From: Streptomyces umbrinus
GTDB taxonomy: Bacteria; Actinomycetota; Actinomycetes; Streptomycetales; Streptomycetaceae
Assembly: GCF_030817415.1 (NCBI RefSeq)
Contig: NZ_JAUSZI010000002.1
Location: 6,448,001 to 6,512,000, forward strand
Reading direction: 5' to 3'
DNA: 64,000 nucleotides
Shown: positions 53,205 to 61,322 of the stretch, one piece after another
How the letters are laid out: each line of letters begins with the position of its first letter
How positions within the stretch are numbered: position 1 is the first letter of the stretch
Made by a program: the position numbers and the translations under genes
The notes under the pieces: generated by a model
The model's database searches: none
What the model was told of the DNA's origin: nothing
Seen by the model: the letters and a program-made list of their open reading frames with translations, nothing else

Positions 53205-53936
53205 CTAGTCGGCCACCAACTGCTCGATCAGCGCCAGTGAGTGCGCGTCGTACGCGGTCACGATCGTGTGTGCGGCCGGGGCGTCGCGTTCGGTGAGGGC
53301 GTCCACGAGGGCCGTGTGCTCGGCCCACAGGCGGCCGCGCAGGTCGTCGACCCGGCGCAGGTGCTGGACCGCGCACACCCAGGACTGGACGCGCAGCCGG
53401 TGCAGGAAGTCGGCGAGGTACGGATTGCCGAACAGCCCGCTGAGCTCGCGCCAGAAGCGCAGGTCGTAGCCGATGAGGATGTTGAGGTCACCGGCGGCGG
53501 CCGCCCGCTGGGCCTCCTCGCCGCGCCGCCGCACCCCGGCGAGCGCGGCACCGGTGCGCGGGTCGTCGATCCGGGTGGCGAGTGCGGCGCGGGCGCCCCG
53601 GGTGGTGGTGGCCTCCGCGTCGAGCAGCCCGCGGAAGATGCTGTCCGTGACCAGGCTGCGGGCCTCGATCATGCCCCGGTAGTCGTTCAGCGAGTACTCG
53701 TGGACGCGGAAGCCGCGGTGCTGGTCCGCGTCCAGCAGGCCCTGGGCCGAAAGATCGACCAGGGCCTCGCGGACGGGGGTCGCGGAGACGCCGTACTGCT
53801 CGGCGATCTCCTTGACCGTGAACTCCTGGCCCGGCTTGAGACGTCCGCCCAGCACCTCGTCGCGGAGCGCGTCCGCGATCTGCTGCCGCAGGGTGCTGCG
53901 GGTGACGGCGCCATTGCCGCTGCCGGTGCGGGGCAT
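53205..53936 (-). CDS. GntR-family regulator (FadR/FCD type)
   Basis: The 243-residue product has a GntR winged helix (LRQQIADALRDEVLGGRLKP, VKEIAEQYGVSATPVREAL) and an FCD ligand domain with the metal-binding pattern of Asp and His residues (DLNILIGYDLRFWRELSGLF; AEHTALVDALTERD). The ATG at 53936 has AAGGAA upstream. It follows the class III aminotransferase on the same strand after 100 bp, so it may respond to the aminotransferase substrate and control it. Confidence 0.88.
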   Translation of the reverse strand: MPRTGSGNGAVTRSTLRQQIADALRDEVLGGRLKPGQEFTVKEIAEQYGVSATPVREALVDLSAQGLLDADQHRGFRVHEYSLNDYRGMIEARSLVTDSIFRGLLDAEATTTRGARAALATRIDDPRTGAALAGVRRRGEEAQRAAAAGDLNILIGYDLRFWRELSGLFGNPYLADFLHRLRVQSWVCAVQHLRRVDDLRGRLWAEHTALVDALTERDAPAAHTIVTAYDAHSLALIEQLVAD

Positions 53937-54036
53937 CGTCCGTTCCTTCCCCAAGCGGATAAGTACTCGCTCATGTCTACGAGCCAGTCACCTTACGCGT
54001 TCGGGAAAGGGCCATCCGGACCACACCGGTCCTGCG

Positions 54037-55392
54037 CTACACCGTGTGCTCGTCCGCCACCGAGAGCGCCTCGTCGAGCGCGGCCAGCCCCTCCTTGGCC
54101 TCCGCCTCCGTGATGTTGCACGGGGGAACGACATGGGTGCGGTTCATGTTGATGAAGGGCCACAGACCGTGCGCCTTCGCCGCGGCACCGAACGCCGCCA
54201 TGGGCGCGTTCGCCGCACCGGACGCGTTGTACGGCACCAGCGGCTCCCGCGTCTCCCTGTCCCGTACGAGTTCCAGGGCCCAGAAGACGCCCGTGCCGCG
54301 GACCTCGCCGACGCTCGGGTGGCGTTCGGCCAGCTCGCGCAGCCCGGGACCGAGCACGGCCCGGCCGATCCGGGTGGCCTGGCCGAGGATGTCCTCCTCC
54401 TCCATCACGTTGAGGGTCGCGACGGCGGCGGCGCAGGCGAGCGGGTGCCCGGAGTAGGTGAGCCCGCCGGGGTAGGGGCGCTTCGCGAAGGTCTCGGCGA
54501 TGGTCGGCGAGATCGCGACACCGCCCAAGGGCACGTACCCGGAGTTCACACCCTTCGCGAACGTCATCAGGTCCGGCACGACCCCGTAGTGGTCCGCGGC
54601 GAACCAGTGCCCGGTCCGTCCGAAGCCGGCCATGACCTCGTCCAGGACGAAGACGATCCCGTACTCGTCGCAGAGCGAGCGGACGCCCTCCAGATATCCC
54701 GGCGGCGGCATCATGATCCCGGCCGTCCCCGGAATCGTCTCCAGGATGATCGCCGCGATGGTGGCAGGACCCTCGAAGGCGATGGTGTCGGCGAGATGCT
54801 GGAGCGCGCGCTCGCACTCCTGCTGCTCGGTCTCCGCGTGGAAGGGCGAGCGGTACAGGAACGGCGCCCAGAAGTGCACGACCCCGGCCGCCCCGCTGTC
54901 GTTCGGCCAGCGGCGCGGGTCACCGGTGAGGTTGATCGCGGCGGAGGTCGCACCGTGGTACGAGCGGTAGGCGGAGAGCACCTTCGGGCGGCCGGTGTGC
55001 AGCCTGGCCATGCGCGTGGCGTTCTCGACGGCCTCGGCGCCGCCATTGGTGAAGAAGATCTTGTCCAGATCCCCCGGCGTCCGCTCGGCGATCAGCCGTG
55101 CCGCCTCCGACCGGGCCTCGACGGCGAAGGCCGGCGCGAACGTCGTCATGCTCGCGGCCTGCTCCTGGATCGCGGCGACGACCTTCGGGTGCTGGTAGCC
55201 GATGTTCGTGAAGACGAGCCCACTGGTGAAGTCCAGATACCGCCTGCCGTCGTAGTCCCAGAAGTACGCCCCCTCCGCACCGGCGACGGCGAGCGGGTCG
55301 ATGAGCTCCTGCGCTGACCAGGAGTGGAACACGTGCGCACGGTCCGCGGCCTTCACGGCAGCGCCGGCCTGGGGATTGGGCTGAGGGGTCAT
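54037..55392 (-). CDS. Class III PLP aminotransferase
   Basis: The 451-residue product is an omega-amino acid aminotransferase of fold type I: VFHSWSAQELIDPLAVAGAEG opening, DYDGRRYLDFTSGLVFTNIG, FTNGGAEAVENATRMARLHT, the SYHGATSAAINLTGD cofactor region, VFVLDEVMAGFGRTG with the pyridine-binding aspartate, and the Schiff-base lysine in LMTFAKGVNSGYVPLGG. The W at the entrance (HSWS) is typical of beta-alanine or taurine:pyruvate type enzymes. The exact amine donor is open. GntR lies just downstream. Confidence 0.9.
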   Translation of the reverse strand: MTPQPNPQAGAAVKAADRAHVFHSWSAQELIDPLAVAGAEGAYFWDYDGRRYLDFTSGLVFTNIGYQHPKVVAAIQEQAASMTTFAPAFAVEARSEAARLIAERTPGDLDKIFFTNGGAEAVENATRMARLHTGRPKVLSAYRSYHGATSAAINLTGDPRRWPNDSGAAGVVHFWAPFLYRSPFHAETEQQECERALQHLADTIAFEGPATIAAIILETIPGTAGIMMPPPGYLEGVRSLCDEYGIVFVLDEVMAGFGRTGHWFAADHYGVVPDLMTFAKGVNSGYVPLGGVAISPTIAETFAKRPYPGGLTYSGHPLACAAAVATLNVMEEEDILGQATRIGRAVLGPGLRELAERHPSVGEVRGTGVFWALELVRDRETREPLVPYNASGAANAPMAAFGAAAKAHGLWPFINMNRTHVVPPCNITEAEAKEGLAALDEALSVADEHTV

Positions 55393-55523
55393 GCGGCCGA
55401 GCGTAGGTGTCCGGGGCGAGGGCGCGACATCGGCGTCCTGTCTGTGGTGCGGCCGGGAACGCGACAGGTTGTCGTGTGTAGGGACACCAGGGGGAGCCTC
55501 GGCCGCGACTGCGGCGAGTTGTT

Positions 55524-55550
55524 GACAGCATACTGTCGAGATGACAGCAT
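55524..55550. promoter_or_regulatory. Candidate MarR operator and promoter of the PfpI/MarR operon
   Basis: GACAG-CATA-CTGTC (55524-55537) is a perfect short dyad, and GACAGCAT recurs at 55543. TTGACA at 55522-55527 is a consensus -35. It lies 60-85 bp before the PfpI start. Confidence 0.55.
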
Positions 55551-55608
55551 GCTTACACAAGCACAAGCAGGGCCGGACCGTACCGAGCACCACGACCGAG
55601 GAGGAACC

Positions 55609-56217
55609 ATGAACGGCAACCCCAAGCCCGTACACCTCGCCGTCTACGACACGCTCGCCGACTGGGAGACCGGCCACACGACCGCGTACCTCGCGAGGGG
55701 CGGCTACGAGATCCGGACGGTCGGAGCGTCTCCCGCCCCCGTGCGGTCCGTCGGCGGGCTGCGGATCCAGCCCGACGTCACGCTCGCCGACCTGCGGCCC
55801 GAGGGCAGCTCGCTGCTGATCCTGCCGGGAGCCGACCTGTGGGACACGAGCGACGACCTCGTCCCCTTCGCCCGCAAGGCGCGCGAGTTCCTGGACGCCG
55901 ACGTGCCCGTCGCCGCGATCTGCGGGGGCACGGCGGGCCTCGCCCGCGAGGGACTGCTCGACGACCGGGCCCACACCAGTGCCGTCTCCTTCTATCTGGC
56001 GGCCACGGGATACAAGGGCGGCGAGCGGTACGTCGACACCGACGCCGTCACGGACGGCAGGCTGATCACCGCCGGTCCCACCGAGCCCGTCGCGTTCGCG
56101 CGGGAGGTGTTCGGGCTGCTCGGGGTGTACGAGGGAGAGGTGCTCGACGCCTGGTACCGGCTGTTCCACGACTCGGACGCGGAGGCGTACGCGGTGCTTG
56201 AGGCGGCCGGCCAGTGA
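55609..56217 (+). CDS. DJ-1/PfpI family protein
   Basis: The 202-residue product has the DJ-1/PfpI fold: LAVYDTLADWETGHTTAYLA (with the conserved acidic residue after strand 1), SLLILPGADLWD, and the nucleophile elbow VAAICGGTAGLAREGLLDDR with the reactive cysteine, then RAHTSAVSFYL. Such proteins act as glyoxalases, deglycases or amidases, and many are stress-related. GGAGGAA precedes the ATG. Its stop overlaps the MarR start (GTGA), so they form one operon. Confidence 0.9.
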   Translation: MNGNPKPVHLAVYDTLADWETGHTTAYLARGGYEIRTVGASPAPVRSVGGLRIQPDVTLADLRPEGSSLLILPGADLWDTSDDLVPFARKAREFLDADVPVAAICGGTAGLAREGLLDDRAHTSAVSFYLAATGYKGGERYVDTDAVTDGRLITAGPTEPVAFAREVFGLLGVYEGEVLDAWYRLFHDSDAEAYAVLEAAGQ

Positions 56218-56798
56218 CTGGGACGAGCGGGGCGGGCGAGACGGGCGGGGCGGGTAGGTCGAGTGGGCCGGCGGACAGGGTGCGGCAGGACCTGTTCAGC
56301 CGGAGCGCGCTCGGCATCTTCCGGCTGAACGGCCAGTTCATGGGTGTGGCCGAGGAACTGGCCCGCCCCGCCGGGCTCACCGCCGCCTGGTGGCAGGTGC
56401 TCGGGGCCGTACTGAGGGAGCCGCTGCCCGTCTCCGGGATCGCCCGCGTCATGGGCATCACCCGGCAGAGCGTGCAGCGGATCGCCGACCTGCTGGTCGA
56501 GCGCGGGCTCGCGGAGTACGTGCCCAACCCCGCCCACCGCCGAGCCAAGCTGCTCCGCCCGACGGACGAGGGCCTCGCGTCCGTCAGGCGGATCAACCCC
56601 GGACACGCGGCCTTCGCGGACCGCCTCGCACAGACCCTCGGCGAGGTCGAACTGGCCGAGACCGTACGGGTGCTGGAGCGACTGATCGGCGCGATGGAGA
56701 CGGTCACGGAGGCGAGCCCGGGCCCGGGCCCGGATTCGGGCCCGGAGTCGGGTGGGCGAACCGTGACAGAAACGGCATCCGCTGTTACGGAACCGTAG
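56214..56798 (+). CDS. MarR-family regulator
   Basis: The 194-residue product has a Gly/Ser-rich start, a MarR winged helix (LTAAWWQVLGAVLREPLPVS, IARVMGITRQSVQRIADLLV, wing RRAKLLRPTDEG), dimer helices at both ends and a low-complexity Pro/Gly/Ser tail (SPGPGPDSGPESGG). It is translated with the PfpI gene by a GTGA overlap, and probably represses the operon through the dyad at 55524. Confidence 0.9.
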   Translation: MTGTSGAGETGGAGRSSGPADRVRQDLFSRSALGIFRLNGQFMGVAEELARPAGLTAAWWQVLGAVLREPLPVSGIARVMGITRQSVQRIADLLVERGLAEYVPNPAHRRAKLLRPTDEGLASVRRINPGHAAFADRLAQTLGEVELAETVRVLERLIGAMETVTEASPGPGPDSGPESGGRTVTETASAVTEP

Positions 56799-56876
56799 AC
56801 ACCGCTCCGGCCACCTCCCCGTTCGGCCGCACTATCCTCGGGCTGTCGCACAAGTACGGGGGAGGGCGGCATACCG

Positions 56877-58967
56877 ATGGAGAAGCTCGGGCCTGATGAT
56901 CCGCTGGGGGTCCCCCCGGCCGGAGGCTGGGGGAGGATCGGCGCGTACAGACTGCTGGCGCGGCTCGGCGCCGGCGGCATGGGGCAGGTGTTCCTGGCGC
57001 GTTCCGACCGGGGGCGGACGGTCGCGGTCAAGCTCGTACGCCAGGAACTCGCCGAGCAGGAGGAGTTCCGCGCACGCTTCCGCCAGGAGGTGCAGGCCGC
57101 GCGGAGGGTGGGCGGGTACTGGACGGCGCCGGTCCTCGACGCGGACACGGAGGCGGCGATCCCCTGGGTGGCCACGGGCTATGTCGCGGGGCCCTCGCTC
57201 GAAACGGTCGTCGGGCACGACCACGGGGCCCTCCCCGAGCGTTCCGTACGGATCCTCGCGGCCGGCCTCGCGCACGCGCTCAAGGACATCCACGCGGCGG
57301 AACTGATCCACCGCGACCTCAAGCCGTCGAACGTCCTCGTCACCATCGACGGCCCGCGCGTCATCGACTTCGGTATCGCACGCGCCCTGGAGACGGTGAC
57401 CGACGGCGGCCTCACCCGCACCGGCGCGCTCGTCGGCTCACCCGGTTTCATGGCCCCCGAGCAGGTCCGCGGCGACCGCATCACACCCGCGTGCGACGTC
57501 TTCTGCCTGGGCTCGGTCCTGTCGTACGCGGCCACGGGCGACCTGCCGTTCGGTACGGCCAACAGCGGCGTGCACGCCCTGATGTTCCGCATCGCCCAGG
57601 AGGAGCCGGACCTGGCGGGCGTCCCGGAGGGCATCGCCGACCTCGTCCGCCAGTGCCTGCGCAAGGACCCGGCCTCCCGCCCGACCCTCGACGACATCCT
57701 GGAGCGCACAGGCGCCGAGGACACCGTCACGGACGGCCGCAGCCGCGACCCCTGGCTGCCGGGGACGCTGGTGGCCCAGCTGGGCCGGCACGCGGTGCAG
57801 CTGCTGGACACGGAGGATCCGGAGGTGTCCTCTGGGGCTCCGCCCCAGACCCCGTCGGGGGCCGGCCCCCGAACCCCCGCTCCTCAAACGCCGGAGGGGC
57901 TGAAGAAGCCTCAGGCACAACCAGCCCGTCCGGCGTTTGAGGAGGAGGCCGTTCAGGCCGACAGCGGGGGTCCGGGGGCGGCAGCCCCCAGGGACGGGAA
58001 GGGTAAGGGCGGCGGGGGCGAAGAAACTCCCGGTCCCCCCGAAGCCTCCCCCGAACACGAACACGCCCCCACCCCCGACGGCCCCACCCCACCCCCGCCA
58101 GGCACCCCGGGAGCCGCCCCCTTCGACCACCTCCCCACAATGACCACGGGCCTGCCCGGGACACCCCCACCGACCACCCCGCCGGGAGGACCGCCGGGAG
58201 GCCCACCCGTCCACCCGGCCTACGGCTACCCCCAGCAACACCCCCAGCCCGCCGCCTACGGCTACCCGCACTACCAACACCAGCCCGCCGGCTACCCACC
58301 CCCTCCGGGCTCGACTCCGCCCTACGGCCCCCCGTACGGCCCAACACCCCCGTACGGCCCGGGAGTTCTCCCACAACCCGGCCCGCCGCCGGAAAGAGGC
58401 GGCCGCTCCACCGCGGTCCTGATCATCGTGGCGCTGATCGTCGCGCTGGGCGCAGGCGCGTCCGTCTACGCACTGATGAAGGGCGACGGAGACAACCGGG
58501 CGGGCGGCGGCGACTCCACCACGTCCCCGACGGCAACCGCGCCCGCCCCGGGCCCGGCCACCGAGGGCCCCACGCAGCCGCCGACCACACCGGAGGAGAC
58601 GCCGACGGACGGCGCGATCCCCGTCAAGTACCTGGGCACCTGGACCGCGTCCATCGACAACGCCACGGGCCACAACACCCGCGAACTCACCATCCAGCAG
58701 GGCGAGGTGGGCGACACGGTCCTCTCGCTCACGGCGGACGGCCCGGCCGGCAGCGGCACGTACCACTGTGTGTTCCGGGCGGAGCTCTCCGAGGCCCCGA
58801 GCGCCGGCGGCCCGCTCCGGATCGGCGCGTCCGAGGTCACGGCCGGCCGGCCGGCCACGTCCTGCAGCCCGGGCGAGGCAACGGAGTTGACCGTCCTCCC
58901 CGACGGACGCCTCCGCCGGGTGAACACGAGCAATGGCGACGAACTGACGTACACGAAGCAGGGCTGA
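56877..58967 (+). CDS. Ser/Thr protein kinase (PknB type) with C-terminal outer domain
   Basis: The 696-residue product has a Hanks-type kinase domain (residues 20-285): glycine loop LGAGGMGQV, ATP lysine 52 in VAVKLV, catalytic HRDLKPSN from His145, DFGIARAL and APEQV. Next come a repeat-derived linker (about 318-383), a long Pro/Tyr/Gly-rich segment (PPYGPPYGPTPPYG), one membrane helix (STAVLIIVALIVALGAGASV) and an outer domain of about 120 residues (LGTWTASIDNATGH onward, with two cysteines). Residues about 10-20 (GVPPAGGWGRIG) look like a read-through of another intergenic repeat. It is alone, so its substrates are unknown. Confidence 0.93.
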   Translation: MEKLGPDDPLGVPPAGGWGRIGAYRLLARLGAGGMGQVFLARSDRGRTVAVKLVRQELAEQEEFRARFRQEVQAARRVGGYWTAPVLDADTEAAIPWVATGYVAGPSLETVVGHDHGALPERSVRILAAGLAHALKDIHAAELIHRDLKPSNVLVTIDGPRVIDFGIARALETVTDGGLTRTGALVGSPGFMAPEQVRGDRITPACDVFCLGSVLSYAATGDLPFGTANSGVHALMFRIAQEEPDLAGVPEGIADLVRQCLRKDPASRPTLDDILERTGAEDTVTDGRSRDPWLPGTLVAQLGRHAVQLLDTEDPEVSSGAPPQTPSGAGPRTPAPQTPEGLKKPQAQPARPAFEEEAVQADSGGPGAAAPRDGKGKGGGGEETPGPPEASPEHEHAPTPDGPTPPPPGTPGAAPFDHLPTMTTGLPGTPPPTTPPGGPPGGPPVHPAYGYPQQHPQPAAYGYPHYQHQPAGYPPPPGSTPPYGPPYGPTPPYGPGVLPQPGPPPERGGRSTAVLIIVALIVALGAGASVYALMKGDGDNRAGGGDSTTSPTATAPAPGPATEGPTQPPTTPEETPTDGAIPVKYLGTWTASIDNATGHNTRELTIQQGEVGDTVLSLTADGPAGSGTYHCVFRAELSEAPSAGGPLRIGASEVTAGRPATSCSPGEATELTVLPDGRLRRVNTSNGDELTYTKQG
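56904..56937. repeat. GGGGGTCCCCCC-type repeat inside the kinase start
   Basis: CTGGGGGTCCCCCCGGCCGG followed by AGGCTGGGGGAGG matches the hairpin element at 46954-46995 in both arms and length. It encodes residues 10-20 of the kinase. Confidence 0.65.
57830..58027. repeat. Family 2 composite repeat inside the kinase linker
   Basis: CTGGGGCTCCGCCCCAG (57832-57848) comes first, then an inverted TCCTCAAACGCCGGAGGGGC (57881-57900), a forward AGCCCGTCCGGCGTTTGAGG (57923-57942), GGGGGCGGCAGCCCCCAGGG (57973-57992), and GGGTAAGGGCGGCGGGGGCG (58001-58020). The same parts occur in intergenic copies at 27008 and 61226. The element is read in frame for about 66 codons. Confidence 0.85.
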
Positions 58968-58974
58968 GCCGGTC

Positions 58975-59415
58975 TCAGCGCAGTTGCTCGGCCAGTCCGA
59001 CGATGATGCCCTCCGGGCCGCGGACGTAGCAGAGCAGATAGCTGTCCTCGAACCGGGCCATCTCGCCGAGGAGTTCGGCGCCGTGCGGGCGCAGTCGGGC
59101 AACGGTGTCCTCGATGTCGTCGACGGCGAACATGACGCGGTGCGTGCCCAGCACGTTGTGCGGCCGGTTGCGCGGCCCGTCGCTGATCGCCGCGGGACTG
59201 CGGTACTTCGACAGCTCCAGCCGGCTGTGACCGTCCGGGGTCCGGACCATCGCGATGTCACAGTGGACGCCGTCGAGTCCGGTGCACTGGTCGGCGACGA
59301 GGCCCTTGACCTCCGCCCTGCCCTCCAGCTCCATACCGAGTTCCACGAAGAACGCGATGGCGGCGTCCATGTCCTCGACGACGATGCCGACGTTGTCCAT
59401 CCGCTGAATCGCCAT
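58975..59415 (-). CDS. VOC-family (glyoxalase/dioxygenase fold) protein
   Basis: The 146-residue product has the VOC beta-alpha-beta-beta-beta pattern twice: MDNVGIVVEDMDAAIAFFVE for the first half and HRVMFAVDDIEDTVARLRPH for the second. YVRGPEGIIVGLAEQL closes it, and the glutamate in GPEGI fits a metal ligand, as in glyoxalase-like enzymes and dioxygenases. AAGGAG lies upstream of the ATG. It is convergent with the kinase, seven bases apart. Substrate unknown. Confidence 0.88.
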   Translation of the reverse strand: MAIQRMDNVGIVVEDMDAAIAFFVELGMELEGRAEVKGLVADQCTGLDGVHCDIAMVRTPDGHSRLELSKYRSPAAISDGPRNRPHNVLGTHRVMFAVDDIEDTVARLRPHGAELLGEMARFEDSYLLCYVRGPEGIIVGLAEQLR

Positions 59416-59656
59416 GCTGGTTTCTCCTTCTTCGTCTTCTTCTTCCTCGTGCGGCCGGTGGTGGCCGCTGATGTCCCTGGGACGGAGCCGGTGGCACGTT
59501 CTCGACATCCCCGGACCACCGAACTCAGAAAAATCTGGCTCGCACCTCGGCATTGCTACAGCAGATCCGTCATCTGCCGTGCTCGACGAGGGTGGGGGCG
59601 CCCGGGTGACGGCAGGGACTCTTGTGTGCGCCGGACGCGCGCACAACCATGGATCC

Positions 59657-61159
59657 ATGTCACCCACCCCCACCTCATCCCCCACCCCACCCTCCGTCCC
59701 GCACATACGCCCCAGCAGAAGAACCGTCCTGGCCGCGACGGCGGCCGCCGGAGCCGTCACGGTGGGGCCGTCCGCGGCGCCCGCCGCGTCCGCTCCGGCC
59801 ATGCCGACGGCCGAGTTGGTGGACACGCCCGCGAGGCCCGCCGAGGCCGCGTCGCCGGGCCCGCGTCCGCCGGCCACCGCGCAGGCCCCCTCCCGTGAAC
59901 TGCGCGCCCTGCTGCGGGAGATCGACCCCGACCGCATCGAGGCGACGGTCCGCAAACTCGTCTCTTTCGGCACCCGGCACACCCTCTCCACCCAGGACGA
60001 CCCGGACCGCGGCATCGGCGCGGCCCGTGACTGGATCCTCGCGGAGATGCGCTCGTACGCCGCCGGGTCCGGCGGCCGGATGACGGCCGAACTCCAGTCG
60101 TACGTCCAGGAGCCCGCGTCCCGCATCCCGACCGCGACCCGCATCACCAACGTGGTGGCCACCCTGCGGGGCTCGGTCACCCCGGAGCGGGTGTACGTCG
60201 TCTCCGGCCACTACGACTCCCGCGTCACCGACGTCATGGACGCCACCTCGGACGCCCCGGGCGCGGACGACGACGCGTCGGGGGTCGCCGTGGCCATGGA
60301 ACTGGCGCGGGTGATGGCGAAGCGCCGCCCGGCGTCGACGATCGTGTTCGCGGCGGTCGCGGGGGAGGAACAGGGGCTGTACGGGGCCGCGCACATGGCG
60401 TCCCGGTTCAAGGCGGCCGGCACGGACGTGCAGGCCATGTTCACGAACGACATCGTGGGCAGCTCGAAGGCGGACGACGGGACGAAGGACCCGTACACGA
60501 TCCGTCTCTTCGCCGAAGGCGTGCCCACGTCGGAGACACCGGAGCAGGCGGCGACGCGCCGGTCGGTGGGCGGCGAGAACGACTCCCCGTCGCGGCAGTT
60601 GGCGCGCTTCGTCCGTGACACCGGGGACAACTCGGCGACGGGGATGCACGTACGTGTCGTCTACCGCCGGGACCGGTACCGGCGGGGCGGTGACCACATC
60701 CCCTTCCTCGAACAGGGCTATGCGGCCGCCCGGTTCACCGAGCCGGCCGAGGACTTCGCTCACCAGCACCAGGACGTACGGGTCGAAGGCGGCAAACAAT
60801 TCGGCGACCTGCCGGAGTTCTGCGACTTCCCCTTCACGGCCCGGGTCGCCCGGGTCAACGCCGCCGCGCTCTGGACCCTGGCCCAGGCTCCGGCGGCGCC
60901 GCGCGACGCGCGGATCCTGACGGCCGCGCTCACGAACTCCACGGAGCTGACGTGGAAGCGTGGCTCCGAGCCCGACCTCGTCGGCTACGAGATCGTCTGG
61001 CGCGAGACCACGGCCCCCGAGTGGACCCACGTCATCCCGGTCGGCGACGTGACCTCCCACGAGGTGGACCTGTCCAAGGACAACGTCTTCTTCGGCGTGA
61101 GGGGGGTAAACCGAGCGGGATTGCGGGGACCGGTGGCGTTCCCGTTGCCGCAGGTATAG
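59657..61159 (+). CDS. Exported M28-family metallopeptidase
   Basis: The 500-residue product has a Tat-type signal (RPSRRTVLAATAAAGAVTVG), a Pro/Ala-rich spacer, and an M28 aminopeptidase-like domain with the co-catalytic zinc ligands visible: GHYDSR, GADDDASGVAVAMEL, AGEEQGLYGA (catalytic and metal glutamates), FTNDIVG and RGGDHIPFLEQGY. After residue 400 a fibronectin-like segment follows (ELTWKRGSEPDLVGYEIVWR, VRGVNRAGLRG). It is probably a secreted aminopeptidase or carboxypeptidase Q-like enzyme. A repeat block follows the stop. Confidence 0.9.
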   Translation: MSPTPTSSPTPPSVPHIRPSRRTVLAATAAAGAVTVGPSAAPAASAPAMPTAELVDTPARPAEAASPGPRPPATAQAPSRELRALLREIDPDRIEATVRKLVSFGTRHTLSTQDDPDRGIGAARDWILAEMRSYAAGSGGRMTAELQSYVQEPASRIPTATRITNVVATLRGSVTPERVYVVSGHYDSRVTDVMDATSDAPGADDDASGVAVAMELARVMAKRRPASTIVFAAVAGEEQGLYGAAHMASRFKAAGTDVQAMFTNDIVGSSKADDGTKDPYTIRLFAEGVPTSETPEQAATRRSVGGENDSPSRQLARFVRDTGDNSATGMHVRVVYRRDRYRRGGDHIPFLEQGYAAARFTEPAEDFAHQHQDVRVEGGKQFGDLPEFCDFPFTARVARVNAAALWTLAQAPAAPRDARILTAALTNSTELTWKRGSEPDLVGYEIVWRETTAPEWTHVIPVGDVTSHEVDLSKDNVFFGVRGVNRAGLRGPVAFPLPQV

Positions 61160-61201
61160 GGCTTTCCTCGTGTATGGGGTGCGGGTGCGTTGTGGCTGAT
61201 C

Positions 61202-61318
61202 GCGCAGTTCCCCGCGCCCCTGAGGTATTCCAGCCCCTCCGGCGTTTGAGGAGCGGGGGTCTGGGGGCGGAGCCCCCGGCAAGTGACGGGAATGGGTAGG
61301 GGCGGCGGGGGCGAGAAA
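61202..61318. repeat. Family 1 and family 2 repeats between convergent genes
   Basis: One family 1 copy (61202-61221) is followed by family 2: CCCTCCGGCGTTTGAGGAGC (61234-61253), GTCTGGGGGCGGAGCCCCCG (61259-61278) and GGGTAGGGGCGGCGGGGGCG (61293-61312). They fill the gap between the peptidase and the SLATT gene. Confidence 0.85.
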
Positions 61319-61322
61319 AGCC

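Noticed and set aside
57438..59519. Minus-strand frame of about 690 codons across the kinase and VOC genes
   Set aside because: Shadow of the kinase; no ribosome site, and the protein has low-complexity Arg/Gly composition. The VOC gene itself is in a different minus frame.
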